DNA of 64,000 bases from Arenicola marina (taxonomy: Eukaryota; Annelida; Polychaeta; Arenicolidae), in NCBI GenBank assembly GCA_964019135.1, contig OZ025253.1, positions 12,219,059 through 12,283,058 on the forward strand, given 5' to 3'. Below the pieces are notes generated by a model that saw only the letters and a list, made by a program, of their open reading frames with translations, searched no databases and was not told where the DNA came from. The position numbers and the translations under genes are program-made. Every line of letters begins with the position of its first letter. Position 1 is the first letter of the stretch. Positions 46,801 through 54,834 of the stretch are shown here, in pieces.

Positions 46801-49800
46801 CAATACTGGTATCAGAATTATCAATACTGGTATTAGAATTGTCAATACTGGTATTAGAATGTCATTACTGGTATTAGAATTGTCAATACTGGTATTAGAA
46901 TTGTCAATACTGGTATTAGAATTGTCATTAATGGTATTAGAATTGTCAATACTGGTATTAGAATTGTCGATACTGGTATCAGAATTGGTGTCAATACTAA
47001 TGTCTGTATTGGTATCAATACTGATGTCTGTCTTGGTTTCAACACCAGTGCAGCCAGCCCTGTCTCTCAGCCGTGACGTGACCTGGGTTCAGGTGTAACC
47101 TTTCGTTAGCGTTTTTTGTTTGTTTTTTTTCCTATATGAATCTAAATGTATTACACGTCACACAAATATAGCTGTTTATTGCTTGTATAAACGCTAATAC
47201 GAAATTATAGAAAGATAAATATACGAGTTAAGTAAAAAGGCTGTTTGGAATGTATGGAAGCAAACTTTATATCTATACTATCAATACACGTTCCTCCCCC
47301 CCCCCTGAGCAGAAGCTGCGCGGTTTCCAGCTGGAGGTGGAGGTGGACTCCAAGCACCACCCGAAGATCATCGGCCGCCGCGGCGCCGTCATCTCCAAGA
47401 TCCGCGACCAGCACGAGGTCCAGATCCAGTTCCCGGAGCGAGGCAGCGCCAACCAGGACGTCATCGTCATCACGGGATACGAGGCCAACGCCGCCGCCGC
47501 CCGCGAGGACATCCTGAAGATCGTCACCGAGCTGGTCAGTGCCCGGCTCGAGGGCCTGGGGAGGGGGGGGTGGGGGGGCTGGGGAGGAAGGGAATGGGCG
47601 GTGGCTTTCCTGGTGTAGTGGTTAGCGCTCTGTACCCGGCTCGAGGGCCTGGGGGGGGTGGGGGGGGGGGGTTAGGGCTTCCCTGGTGTAGTGATTAGCG
47701 ATACATGACCGCAGATCAATAGGTCCTGGGGCCTCCCTGGTGTAGTGGTTAGCGCTCTAGGCCGCAAATTCCTGGGGGCCTCCCTGGTGTAGTGGTTATC
47801 ACTAGTCCGCAGATCCTGGGGGCCTCCCTGGTGTAGTGGTTATCACTCTAGTCCGCAGATCCTGGGGGCCTCCCTGGTGTAGTGGTTATCACTCTAGTCC
47901 GCAGATCCTGGGGGCCTCCCTGGTGTAGTGGTTATCACTCTAGTCCGCAGATCCTGGGGGCCTCCCTGGTGTAGTGGTTATCACTCTAGTCCGCAGATCC
48001 TGGGGGCCTCCCTGGTTTAGTGGTTAGCGCTCTAGACCACAGATGGATAGGTCCTGGGGCCCCCCTGGTGTTAAAATATGCTTTTAGTGAATACTGAAAG
48101 GCCGTTGGGCCATTGGCATATACAAGAAAATCAATTACATGTGTGAGTCTACATGGCATTATGTACTGAGGGGATACCAAACTAACAATTAACCGTCATA
48201 ACGTCTTAGTGCTATATACATTTTGCTAAATTGTGTGTCTTTTGTATCTCGTCCCCATCACGGCCTAGAATCTGTGAGGTCTGTTTTTTATTGCTCCAGT
48301 CGCATAAATTCCGTCATCATAAAGTCCTCATATTAGGGACCATACAAAAAGTATATGGTGTAGTGGTTACCGCTGCAATGACCGCAGATCAATAGTCCTG
48401 GGAGCCTAAAAGCCGTAAGAAACTCGTTGCTCGTAGCATTGCGATCAGTCGTCAAAAGAAGAATTATTTTCGCAATCTAATCAATATTCTTGCGTCTGGC
48501 ACTTGAGAATGTCAAGCCTATTATGACGTCAATGTCAAGCCTATTATGACGTCAATGTCAAGCCTATTATGACGTCAATTCCGCGGAAAATCACGACGTC
48601 CGTTTGTCTCCTGCGCGTCATGATCTCAGTTCCGACTTTCCCCTCGCACCCCCCAACTGCAGGAGGACATGGTGACGGAGGAGGTTCGTCTGGATGCCCG
48701 GATTCACTCCCGACTGATCGGGTTCCGCGGCCGCGCCATCCACAAGATCATGGACGACTACAAGGTGGACATCAAGTTCCCGTCGAAGGAGTCCGGAGAT
48801 CCCGACATCGTGCTTATCAGCGGCAACGAGGAGAGCGTCCTCGACTGCAAGGACCACCTGCTCAACCTGCAGGAGGAATACGTGAGTGATGTGGGGACTT
48901 TGGAGGGGGGGGGGCACCTGCTCAACCTGCAGGAGGAATGTGAGTGATGTGGGGACTCTGGGGGGGCACCTGCTCAACCTGCAGGAGGAATACGGGAGTG
49001 ATGTGGGGACTCTTGGGGGGGGGGCACCTGCTCAACCTGCAGGAGGAATACGTGAGTGATGTGGGGACGCGAGGGGGGGGGGGGGCACCTGCTCAACCTG
49101 CAGGAGGAATATGTGAGTGATGTGGGGACTCTGGGGGGGGGGGGGGTCACCTGCTCAACCTGCAGGAGGAATGTGAGTGATGTGGGGACTCTGGGGGGTG
49201 GGGGTCACCTGCTCAACCTGCAGGAGGAATATGTGAGTGATGTGGGGACTCTGGGGGGGGGGGCACCTGCTCAACCTGCAGGAGGAATATGTGAGTGATG
49301 TGGGGACTCTGGGGGGGGGGTCACCTGCTCAACCTGCAGGAGGAATGTGAGTGATGTGGGGACTCTGGGGGGGGCACCTGCTCAACCTGCAGGAGGAATA
49401 TGTGAGTGATGTGGGGACTCTGGGGGGGGGTGGGGGGGTCACCTGCTCAACCTGCAGGAGGAATACGGGAGTGATGTGGGGACTCAGGGGGGGTGTGGGG
49501 CACCTGCTCAACCTGCAGGAGGAATACTAATATAGGAGGGGGGTACTGGTCTACCTGCCTGCATTTTGTGTGATATTATTGTGTTATATTGACGCCTGAC
49601 GCGTCGTGGTTGTTTTGTTACTGACGTCTGACGTGTCATGGTTGTTTTGTTACTGACGCCTGACGTGCCGTGGTTGTTTTGTTACTGACGCCTGACGTGT
49701 CATGGTTGTTTCGTTACTGACGCCTGACGTGCCGTGGTTGTTTTGTTACTGACGCCTGACGTGTCATGGTTGTTTTGTTACTGACGCCTGACGTGCCGTG

Positions 49801-50711
49801 GTTGTTTTGTTACTGACGCCTGACGTGTCATGGTTGTTTTGTTACTGACGCCTGACGTGTCGTGGTTGTTTTGTTACTGACGCCTGACGTGCCGTGGTTG
49901 TTTTGTTACTGACGCCTGACGTGTCATGGTTGTTTTGTTACTGACGCCTGACGTGCCGTGGTTGTTTTGTTACTGACGCCTGACGTGTCATGGTTGTTTT
50001 GTTACTGACGCCTGACGTGCCGTGGTTGTTTTGTTACTGACGCCTGACGTGTCATGGTTGTTTTGTTACTGACGCCTGACGTGCCGTGGTTGTTTTGTTA
50101 CTGACGCCTGACGTGTCGTGGTTGCCGTGTTACTGACGCCTGACGTGTCCTGGTTGTTACTGACGCCTGACGTGCCGTGGTTGTTTTGTTACTGACGCCT
50201 GACGTGCCGTGGTTGTTTTGTTACTGACGCCTGACGTGTCGAGGTTGTTTTGTTACTGACGCCTGACGTGCCGTGGTTGCCGTGTTACTGACGCCTGACG
50301 TGTCCTGGTTACTGACGCCTGACGTGTCGTGGTTGTTTTGTTACTGACGCCTGACGTGTCGTGGTTGTTTTGTTACTGACGCCTGACGTTTCGTGGTTGT
50401 TGCAGATGCAGGACGTGAGCGAGAAGGAACTGATGGAGCAGTATCGCCACCCCCCCAGCCGGGGCGGGGACGGTGGCGGCCCGGGCAACCGCGACCCGAA
50501 GGGCTTCGTGGTGCGCAACGCCCCCTGGTCCAGCGCCGTGCCGGACACCTCCAGCGAGGCCGACTTCCCGGACTTCCTGGCAGTAGCCGCCAAGCCCGTC
50601 GCCCAGCCTACCGGCCCGGCCACCGGCCCTGCCGCCGGCCCGGCTCCCGGCCCGGCTCCGGCCCCCATCAAGGCGGCCCCCATCAGATGGGGACCCCCCG
50701 TCAAGCGATAG
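34620..50711 (+). CDS. HDLBP: Vigilin, multi-KH RNA-binding protein
   Basis: Nineteen coding exons (first 34620-34856, last 50406-50711; each listed below) encode about 1304 residues, close to the 1268 I know for human vigilin. The N-terminus has the family motif PTYAEAFPPLP (vertebrate PTYKDAFPPLP). Fifteen KH units follow, mostly one per exon, three split over two exons; most have an intact GxxG loop (GPKG, GPRG, GRKG, GRSG, GAQG, GKGG, GAKG, GRGG, GSKG, GQKG, GRRG, GFRG). The fourth-exon unit (GPDS), exon 13 (ARRG) and the first unit are degenerate. The C-terminus has GFVVRNAPWSS and ends WGPPVKR. The family binds mRNAs and tRNA on ribosomes and at the endoplasmic reticulum, affecting translation and lipid transport. 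One base too many in exon 16 breaks the frame. Confidence 0.97.
35133..35360 (+). CDS. HDLBP: HDLBP coding exon 2 (divergent first KH unit)
   Basis: VFSVPMEERRFKELAEQQFG, then KICSDIMGKTGVAIEMSLAK and LQTQ, aligned to the vertebrate segment before the first classical KH. No GxxG loop. Phase 0 at both ends. Confidence 0.95.
35480..35605 (+). mobile_element. SINE family 1 body fragment
   Basis: TTCTTCGCAAAGAGTGAGGG, GGTTACTCCCGGAGACA and GCGGTATGACTG match the 3' body of the SINE at 8380. The tRNA head is missing. Confidence 0.55.
35685..35891 (+). CDS. HDLBP: HDLBP coding exon 3 (KH, GPKG)
   Basis: MEIPKEHHRFLLGPKGKKLM through VIIVGSREGLEKARHEIQ. GTCGCAG acceptor, GAACAG|GTGCGC donor, phase 0. 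Confidence 0.96.
36352..36567 (+). CDS. HDLBP: HDLBP coding exon 4 (KH, degenerate loop GPDS)
   Basis: AKLAFERLPIPKIYHPFICG PDSQQVKAL through GVYQAKQTILQIYEEK. The GxxG loop is replaced by GPDS. CCCCTCAG acceptor, GAGAAG|GTTCGT donor. Confidence 0.95.
36667..36845 (+). mobile_element. tRNA-derived SINE, family 1, copy b
   Basis: Head CTCGATAGCTCAGTGGGTTA, box B GGTTCGAGCCC, body GTGTGGTCGCAGGATAAAGA and CAAAGAGTACGGGG. 5'-truncation is not evident but the 3' end differs from copies a and c. In HDLBP intron 4, same strand. Confidence 0.85.
37239..37445 (+). CDS. HDLBP: HDLBP coding exon 5 (KH, GPRG)
   Basis: KLICQTVSVEVRKSQHKYVI, GPRGSNLGEILGDTGVSVEV, ending LTQVYAK|GTACGA. Phase 0. Confidence 0.96.
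38168..38459 (+). CDS. HDLBP: HDLBP coding exon 6 (KH GRKG and start of KH GRSG)
   Basis: FIIGRKGANVSRITEDLPKV is a full KH unit. FAEIDVDQKYHRHIIGRSGV starts the next one, cut inside its loop by the donor AATG|GTAGGT at phase 1. Confidence 0.96.
38746..38885 (+). CDS. HDLBP: HDLBP coding exon 7 (rest of the split KH)
   Basis: Acceptor GTATTTTAG|TGACC restores GVNVTRIKKETGVSIKIPSD and continues to KQELLEMVHKM. Donor GATG|GTGAGT. Phase 0 at the end. Confidence 0.96.
38900..39190. repeat. Minisatellite in HDLBP intron 7, 31-bp unit
   Basis: About nine copies of GGTGGGCGTGGCCTAGACAT T with GGGAATGACA. It starts 15-20 bp after the true donor; each unit contains GACAG|GTAGGC or GACAG|GTGGGC, which look like weak donors, but exonic sequence is not copied. 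Confidence 0.9.
39461..39679 (+). CDS. HDLBP: HDLBP coding exon 8 (KH, GAQG)
   Basis: FHRQLIGAQGGKIREIRDKF, then VDVVTLRGPKTDVDKCFKYL and QQVQQEL. GTCTCCAG acceptor, phase 0. Confidence 0.96.
40023..40109 (+). CDS. HDLBP: HDLBP coding exon 9 (first half of KH, GKGG)
   Basis: IASNSQAEVHIFKQFHKNII GKGGANIRK, 29 codons, TTGTTCTCAG acceptor and AGAAAG|GTTAGT donor. Too short to appear as a long frame. Confidence 0.95.
40410..40582 (+). mobile_element. tRNA-derived SINE, family 2, copy b
   Basis: GTCCCTAGCTCCGTTGGTAA and GCAGGTCGTGGGTTCGCGCC give tRNA-like A and B boxes; the 3' part has CCCCCATTTTCCCATCATG. It ends about 20 bp before the acceptor of exon 10. Confidence 0.8.
40604..40735 (+). CDS. 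HDLBP: HDLBP coding exon 10 (second half of KH)
   Basis: IREDTDTKIDLPSENSDSDV ITITGKKENVLKAKERVEAI QKEL. TTCTTTTGTCAG acceptor, CTG|GTGAGC donor. Confidence 0.96.
40770..40965. repeat. Tandem repeat in HDLBP intron 10, ~52-bp unit
   Basis: About four copies containing CAATGACATGTTGTTAAAGG and ATAGGGTGTCTGCATTGCTC. It begins about 40 bp after the donor and does not include it. Confidence 0.9.
41433..41651 (+). CDS. HDLBP: HDLBP coding exon 11 (KH, GAKG)
   Basis: ANIKEVTIDIPHSYHNSIIG AKGRLIRAIM through VDDVEKAKKQLTEHTNEL|GTGAGT. Phase 0. Confidence 0.96.
41988..42170 (+). mobile_element. tRNA-derived SINE, family 2, copy c
   Basis: TCCCTAACTCAGTTGGTAAG and CAGGCTGAGCTACAG match copy b; the 3' part has GGCCAATTTAGCCTTGATTT and CAGAGGCCTGAAACCC. 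It abuts a family 1 SINE. Confidence 0.75.
42176..42433 (+). mobile_element. tRNA-derived SINE, family 1, copy c
   Basis: CGACAGCTCAGTGGGCTAGA, box B GGTTCGAGCCC, GTCGCAGGATAAAGATCCC, GATATGACCAAAAGTGGTTA, and a CAACCAACCAACC tail right before the acceptor region of exon 12. Confidence 0.88.
42449..42670 (+). CDS. HDLBP: HDLBP coding exon 12 (KH, GRGG)
   Basis: KPEYHKFLIGRGGSNIQEVR, RKTGARVIFPTSQDTE region and EAAKLDLLARIKDL|GTGAGC. Acceptor TTGCTTGCAG. The last 40 or so bases are copied downstream. Confidence 0.96.
42671..42885 (+). repeat. Three downstream copies of the HDLBP exon 12 end plus donor
   Basis: Copies near 42697, 42762 and 42831 repeat the exonic block GAGGCCGCCAAGCTGGACCT with CTGTTGGCCAGGATCAAGGA and the junction. 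Their donors read GTGAAT, GTAAGT and GTGGGG. The spacing is about 65-69 bp. The first copy is in frame with exon 12: 69 nt, 23 codons, no stop. Confidence 0.95.
43250..43468 (+). CDS. HDLBP: HDLBP coding exon 13 (KH, loop ARRG)
   Basis: MDVDPKHHRHFVARRGEVLR, FPRSGVKSSKVVLKGAKDCV and RRIQEIVVDL|GTGAGC. First glycine of the loop is Ala. Confidence 0.96.
43469..44440 (+). other. HDLBP intron 13
   Basis: About 970 bp of unique AT-rich sequence; no repeat recognised. Confidence 0.6.
44441..44588 (+). CDS. HDLBP: HDLBP coding exon 14 (KH, GSKG)
   Basis: DSMVTMECHIPQKFHRTVMG SKGYKVQEI to FPDRPTDNNNE, donor GAGA|GTGAGT at phase 1. Matches vertebrate DSMVTVECEIPQKFHRSVMG. Confidence 0.96.
45024..45178 (+). 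CDS. HDLBP: HDLBP coding exon 15 (acidic insert and KH end)
   Basis: A Lys/Glu-rich insert (QEKEKEKEEPTVNGDGG) precedes KQDIIVITGKQERCEAAKAA LL|GTGAGT. Vertebrate vigilin also has an acidic insert here. Acceptor TTGCCCCCACAG. The exon end seeds the following array. Confidence 0.95.
45165..46105 (+). repeat. Minisatellite seeded by the 5' splice site of HDLBP exon 15
   Basis: About two dozen units of roughly 35-41 bp, each with the exonic AAGGCGGCCCTGCTG followed by GTGAGTGGGGG. Most keep a perfect GTGAGT donor. Sub-blocks repeat as groups (variants GGTGGTG, GTAAGTCGG, GGGGACGGGGG recur at about 240-bp spacing), a higher-order pattern. The 370-393 codon Pro-rich minus-strand frames are artefacts. 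Confidence 0.96.
46376..46616 (+). CDS. HDLBP: HDLBP coding exon 16 (KH, GQKG) with a one-base frame break
   Basis: VPFELHRFIIGQKGKDVRKM leads to NISIPPAAE. The family continuation PRDVVKVTGPPANVAAA is in another frame. The exon is 241 nt, one more than the phase-0 ends allow. The extra base lies near the AAA at 46509-46511. Either an assembly error, a polymorphism or a real lesion. Confidence 0.9.
46730..47055. repeat. Minisatellite in HDLBP intron 16, ~21-bp unit
   Basis: Units of the type GTCAATACTGGTATTAGAAT T, about fourteen copies, decaying at both ends. Not linked to the splice junctions. Confidence 0.9.
47313..47534 (+). CDS. HDLBP: HDLBP coding exon 17 (KH, GRRG)
   Basis: KLRGFQLEVEVDSKHHPKII GRRGAVISKI, then VIVITGYEANAAAAREDILK IVTEL|GTCAGT. 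The tract CCTCCCCCCCCCCTGAGCAG precedes it. Confidence 0.96.
47600..48070 (+). repeat. Tandem array of tRNA-like units in HDLBP intron 17
   Basis: About nine units of 45-50 bp with TCCCTGGTGTAGTGGTTATC, ACTCTAGTCCGCAGATCC and TGGGGGCC. TGGTGTAGTGGTTAGCGC resembles a tRNA box A, so a tRNA-derived SINE head has been amplified in tandem. A single related unit is at 48354-48412 and another at 23762. Confidence 0.85.
48507..48578. repeat. Three tandem copies of AATGTCAAGCCTATTATGACGTC
   Basis: A 23-bp unit repeated three times upstream of exon 18; each contains a CRE-like TGACGTCA. Confidence 0.85.
48663..48881 (+). CDS. HDLBP: HDLBP coding exon 18 (last KH, GFRG)
   Basis: VRLDARIHSRLIGFRGRAIH KIMDDYKVDIKFP to CKDHLLNLQEEY|GTGAGT. 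Its last 27 bases and donor found the next array. Confidence 0.96.
48855..49535 (+). repeat. Minisatellite seeded by the 5' splice site of HDLBP exon 18
   Basis: Eleven copies after the true junction, each with CACCTGCTCAACCTGCAGGA GGAATA(T/C) and GTGAGTGATGTGGGGACTC followed by a G run. Unit about 52-62 bp, differing mainly in the G run. Several units lost two bases (GGAATGTGAGTG) but keep GTGAGT; the last lost the donor. Confidence 0.96.
49580..50405 (+). repeat. Minisatellite running into the 3' splice site of HDLBP exon 19
   Basis: About 25 copies of a 32-bp unit (GTTACTGACGCCTGACGTGT with CATGGTTGTTTT). Units with TGTCATGG and TGCCGTGG alternate, giving a 64-bp higher-order repeat. The last copy ends TTTCGTGGTTGTTGCAG, so the pyrimidine tract and AG of the acceptor are continuous with the repeat. 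Confidence 0.95.
50406..50711 (+). CDS. HDLBP: HDLBP coding exon 19 (C-terminus)
   Basis: MQDVSEKELMEQYRHPPSRG, GFVVRNAPWSSAVPDTSSEA, a Pro/Ala/Gly-rich stretch (TGPATGPAAGPAPGPAPAP) and WGPPVKR at TAG. The vertebrate C-terminus has GFVVRDAPW and WGPKR. Confidence 0.96.
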   Translation: MQDVSEKELMEQYRHPPSRGGDGGGPGNRDPKGFVVRNAPWSSAVPDTSSEADFPDFLAVAAKPVAQPTGPATGPAAGPAPGPAPAPIKAAPIRWGPPVKR

Positions 50712-53700
50712 TTTCTATGACAAAACTATCCTCGGCGGTCCCCGATCACCCTGCCAGCGCCGCCTGGCGTGAGATTTCCCTCCTGAGATGGTCCGAAGAG
50801 TTTTCCTACCGTCTCTCCCGATCGAGACACCAAAAGATTACCAAAAGTCCTCCCTGTTCGTTGCCAGTAAACCATATGTATTATTAATATAACGGTCTTT
50901 CAAGCACAGCTGTAATGCCAGGCCCGGGGCTGATTCACTGTGGGCGTGTGAGGGCCTCGGGTAGGATGTGTGTGTGAAGCGCGCCAGATACGTAGTCGTC
51001 AGGGGTACCAGCGGCAAACGTAACAGCAACTTAGATCAAATTCTCAATGTTGCAAAGGCAACGTCTTTTTATGATATGATGGCGTTAATAATGGTGTTTC
51101 CGGACGCGCTGAAACGTAAAAGTTTAAGGTGAGATATGTCCATGTTTGTGTTTTCTTCGGTGTTTAGGTGTTTGGGGACTAGTGCAAGCCAGTGGAGCTG
51201 AGAGGGCACAATAGCCCGGTTCACTTTTGTTCGTCTGAGGTATCTCTGTAAACATATCACGTCCCGTCTGGTTCTGCGATAACCAGTATGTCTGATGTCC
51301 AAATTGGGGTAATTCCAAGAAAATTAGAGATTGCGCCCCCTGTAAAGAGATTGGTGAAGTGCCCGTTGCCGCTTTCCCCTGGGCTTGTCAAGTACCCCAA
51401 AGGGCAAGGTACGTGTGGGCGGAGAGGAAAGGTTGGGGAGGGGCGCGGGGTGGGGGGGTCAGCCAGCAGAGCGAGATTCGCATATTATTTTTGAAACTTA
51501 TTGCGTTGCTTTTGAGTTATTGTTAAAGCTGGTGGGGCGGGCGATGGGAAATGTTTCTGTATTATTAAATACTGTGTACAGGTGTTGCTAAACAACACAT
51601 TGTAAGTTGTGAACGGAGTCTGTCCAAACAACGCCATCTGCCAAGGGTGAAAATAACTGTTGTGTTTGTAGCCCGCGTATCAGACGCTGCGTGTTGCGCA
51701 TGCGCGCCTTGGAGGCCGCACGTCTCTTTCGACTGTGTCTCGTCTCGTCATCAACTGTGGCTTTATTGTCTGACCAACTGGTAATTATAATTGTCTGTAA
51801 TCACTGCTGAAAATGTGATTGTCCGTACAGTGTCTATGACATACGACTTCATCTGTTGACAAGGGGCACTGAATTAACATGAAACCCCTCAAAAAAAGAA
51901 ATGTAAGTAAGAAAAAAATCGGTTAATTGTGACCCTGCGCTTGGTGAGGAGTGACCCGGCGTAAACTACTACTGTGTATCATGCTGCGGTGTGGGCGGCG
52001 ACGTGTTTTAACTTCGGCAGACGACATTCTGCCCGGGTGGCGGGAAAGATACGTGGGCAGGGTCCCTCAAACTCACAGCATCCATTGTATGTAGCAATAG
52101 ATAGGTCGCGCGGAGGGGGCTCTCCCAAGTGGTGTGCTCTGGTCGGGCTGGCCTCTTCACTTAGTTATGATACGATAGGCGTAGGAATATGTGTAGCTTC
52201 ATCTGTTCTGTTTTTGAATCGATTACAGCGCGTTTTGGGCGAGTTAAATGTGTTTCCTAGTACACCAAGAAGATTACTGTGTGGAGAGTATAACTTGAAA
52301 TGCTGAGTGTATGAGGTCTCTGATATATAGCATTGAGATCTCAGTGGAACTTAACTTTTGTGTTACTGATATTGTTAAGAACCATTGCTTGTGATCAACT
52401 TTTTTTGTTTTTTTTTCGCTAGTAATATTATTAGTTTTGTGAAAGAAAAAAATGCCGGATGTGCATATTGTGAAAAAATGATAAAAATAACTATACAATG
52501 TGGTTGAATTAGCCAAAGAAAAAAAATTGTGAAGTTGATACTAAATTTGTCTGTCAAACTTGCTGAAGTTTGTGGGGAAAGTGACTGTCATATGTAACGT
52601 GTTGCCCTGGTGTTTAACCTGGACCATTGTGCCCAACAATATAATACACCCCCTTTCCACTTCGCATCTGATTTCACAAGGTACTCAACAAAATAATTGT
52701 TTAAAGAAATGTGAGTGAATACAATGTGCTCAGTAGAGCCGGAAATCTACAGAGAGGAGGCGCCACGCTACATGTATATAGATTACGCGTGTCAGCGCAC
52801 CCTGGCGGCGCGACGAATGTGGAGACTGAAATTCAGCGCTATACAGGTCACGTGACTTAATGAGAATTAAGACAGAACTAATAAAAAAAATCGTCTCCGA
52901 AATTTACTGCGGTTTGTTTTTACTTTCTCATTCGCAACATCCAGGTAATCCGGACGCGTAAATGAACGGCTGGAGTGACTAGAGTACTACGTGAGCGTTT
53001 ACAAGTCCTATATACCGTTCTCTATTCGGACTTGTGGATAGTTGGACTGTATGTCTTGAAATTTGACAATTTTCTGACAACAGCAGACTAAGCTCAGCTC
53101 AGCTCAGCTCTGCTGATTGAGTTCAGCGAGTCCATTTTAACTACTGTAACCTTTGATAATCAAGATAATGCACAGTTTTGTCGTGCATTTTCAAGCTAAT
53201 CCACTGTTTTGTCGTTCATTATTTATGCATTAACGCACACTTCTGTTTATAAAACACGGCTAGGGCTTTTCCTGTGCATTCTTCTAGATAATAAGCGCGA
53301 CTTCACTCAATTCTTTCCGTGATTAGCTGGTTCGTTTGCAATTGGAAAACCACTTTAACCTGTTTGGTCTTCGCGGGTCTATGGCGGATTCAAGACAGGT
53401 GGTAGAGACTGCGAGTCTCTATACAGGTTCTTCTAGGGGCCACTGCGGTTTCCGGGCCCTTTCAACGAAGGATTCGGGACCCTTGTCCTGTACAAACACC
53501 CGGATGTGACTGTAATTTAAGAATATCCATTGATTTTGTGATATTTGCGCTTATGACTGACAAGCTAATCAATTTAATGCATGGCAGAACTAATGGACAG
53601 ACATGCATCGCAACTATCACCTCGATGTCGTTTCCTCTGGCGCTATTTTGCTACGCTATTTTTGCAATGATAGCGGACACAATATATAACGAGATGTTAG

Positions 53701-53840
53701 AAAGTATTACTAAAAATGGGGAGATGGTCGTGGGTGGCACACTGAAAATAGGCACCCTCGCTCAGAAAGGAATCTAGGGCCGGTGTAGCATGATAATCTG
53801 TCCGGCGTCATAAAGTGTCCGACTGACGAGTGGGCTTGCG
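50712..53840 (+). other. HDLBP 3' UTR and downstream intergenic DNA
   Basis: The 3' UTR must start here; its end is uncertain. ATTAAA occurs near 51566 and AATAAA near 52880. An AGCTC pentamer repeat lies at 53093-53110. No gene is recognised. Confidence 0.4.
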
Positions 53841-53854
53841 ATGAAAATAATAGG

Positions 53855-53965
53855 GTGTTGAGTGAGGTTAGGGTGAGGCTGGGTCAGGGTGAGGCTGGGT
53901 CAGGGTGAGGGTGAGGCTGGGTCAGGGTGAGGCTGGGTCAGGGTGAGGCTGGGTCAGGGTCATGC
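53855..53965. repeat. Tandem repeat GGGTGAGGCTGGGTCA
   Basis: About six copies of a 16-bp unit with one shortened copy. Confidence 0.85.
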
Positions 53966-54013
53966 TTAAGATCAGGGTTCTTGTTCTGGGAATAAGTGGC
54001 ATAAAAGAAGGGT

Positions 54014-54305
54014 AACCGGACAGGTTATCCCGGCCGGACAGGTGAAATTATCCCGGCCGGACAGGTTATCACGGCCGGACAGGTTATCCCGGCCGGACAG
54101 GTTATCACGGCCGGACAGGTTAAATTATCCCGGCCGGACAGGTTATCAAGGCCGGACATGTTATCCCGGCCGGACAGGTTATCCCGGCCAGACAGGTTAT
54201 CCCGGCCGGACAGGTTATCAAGGCCGGACATTTTATCCCGGCCGGACAGGTTATCCCGGCCAGACAGGTTATCCCGGCCGGACAGGTTATCACGGCCGGA
54301 CAGGA
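54014..54305. repeat. Minisatellite, 18-bp unit CGGCCGGACAGGTTATCC
   Basis: About sixteen copies; last base C or A, and two GGCCAGAC variants recurring in blocks. CGGCCG makes each unit partly palindromic. Because 18 is a multiple of three, all frames stay open through it; these are not genes. Confidence 0.95.
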
Positions 54306-54834
54306 CCTACACCCATTTGGATCGATTTGGAGAAAGCGGAGAAGATGGAATATATCAATAAACTTGTTTTGCAAGAATTTTTGCAGTTACAAATTTAGCG
54401 GCGAAGGGATCGCGTGTGTATACTGGTATAGGGGGTGTGAGTCCGGAGGTGAGGGGGGGGGGGGGGGGCTGTAAGGGAAACTGATATTTGTAGGATTTCT
54501 TCATGAGTGGTGTGGGATGGGATGATCTGGAAGGGGGGGGGGGTTCCTGCGGTTCGCGATCAATCCTCATCGACTCAACGTTATCAGCACTAAACATGAC
54601 CGACATGGCTCTAAGCTTTGCTTCAGATTTTCAAGGACCATACATGTATATTGATTACTTTAATGTAAATACAAAGGCTATATTACAAGGCCGTTTGAGG
54701 CAACCATTTTTCAACCAAGGATTTATGCAAGAAGACAGACGAGTGTTTACGTGATCCCATTTACGGGGGGGGCGGGCGTCCGCCCGGGTGCCCTTTGATG
54801 CCTGAGAGAGCAGACATATGTGATGAAAAAGATA

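Noticed and set aside
54025-54398. Repeat protein of the SRPDRLSRPDRL or GYPGRTGYPGRT type
   Set aside because: An 18-bp repeat keeps all frames open; no splice sites, start context or family support.
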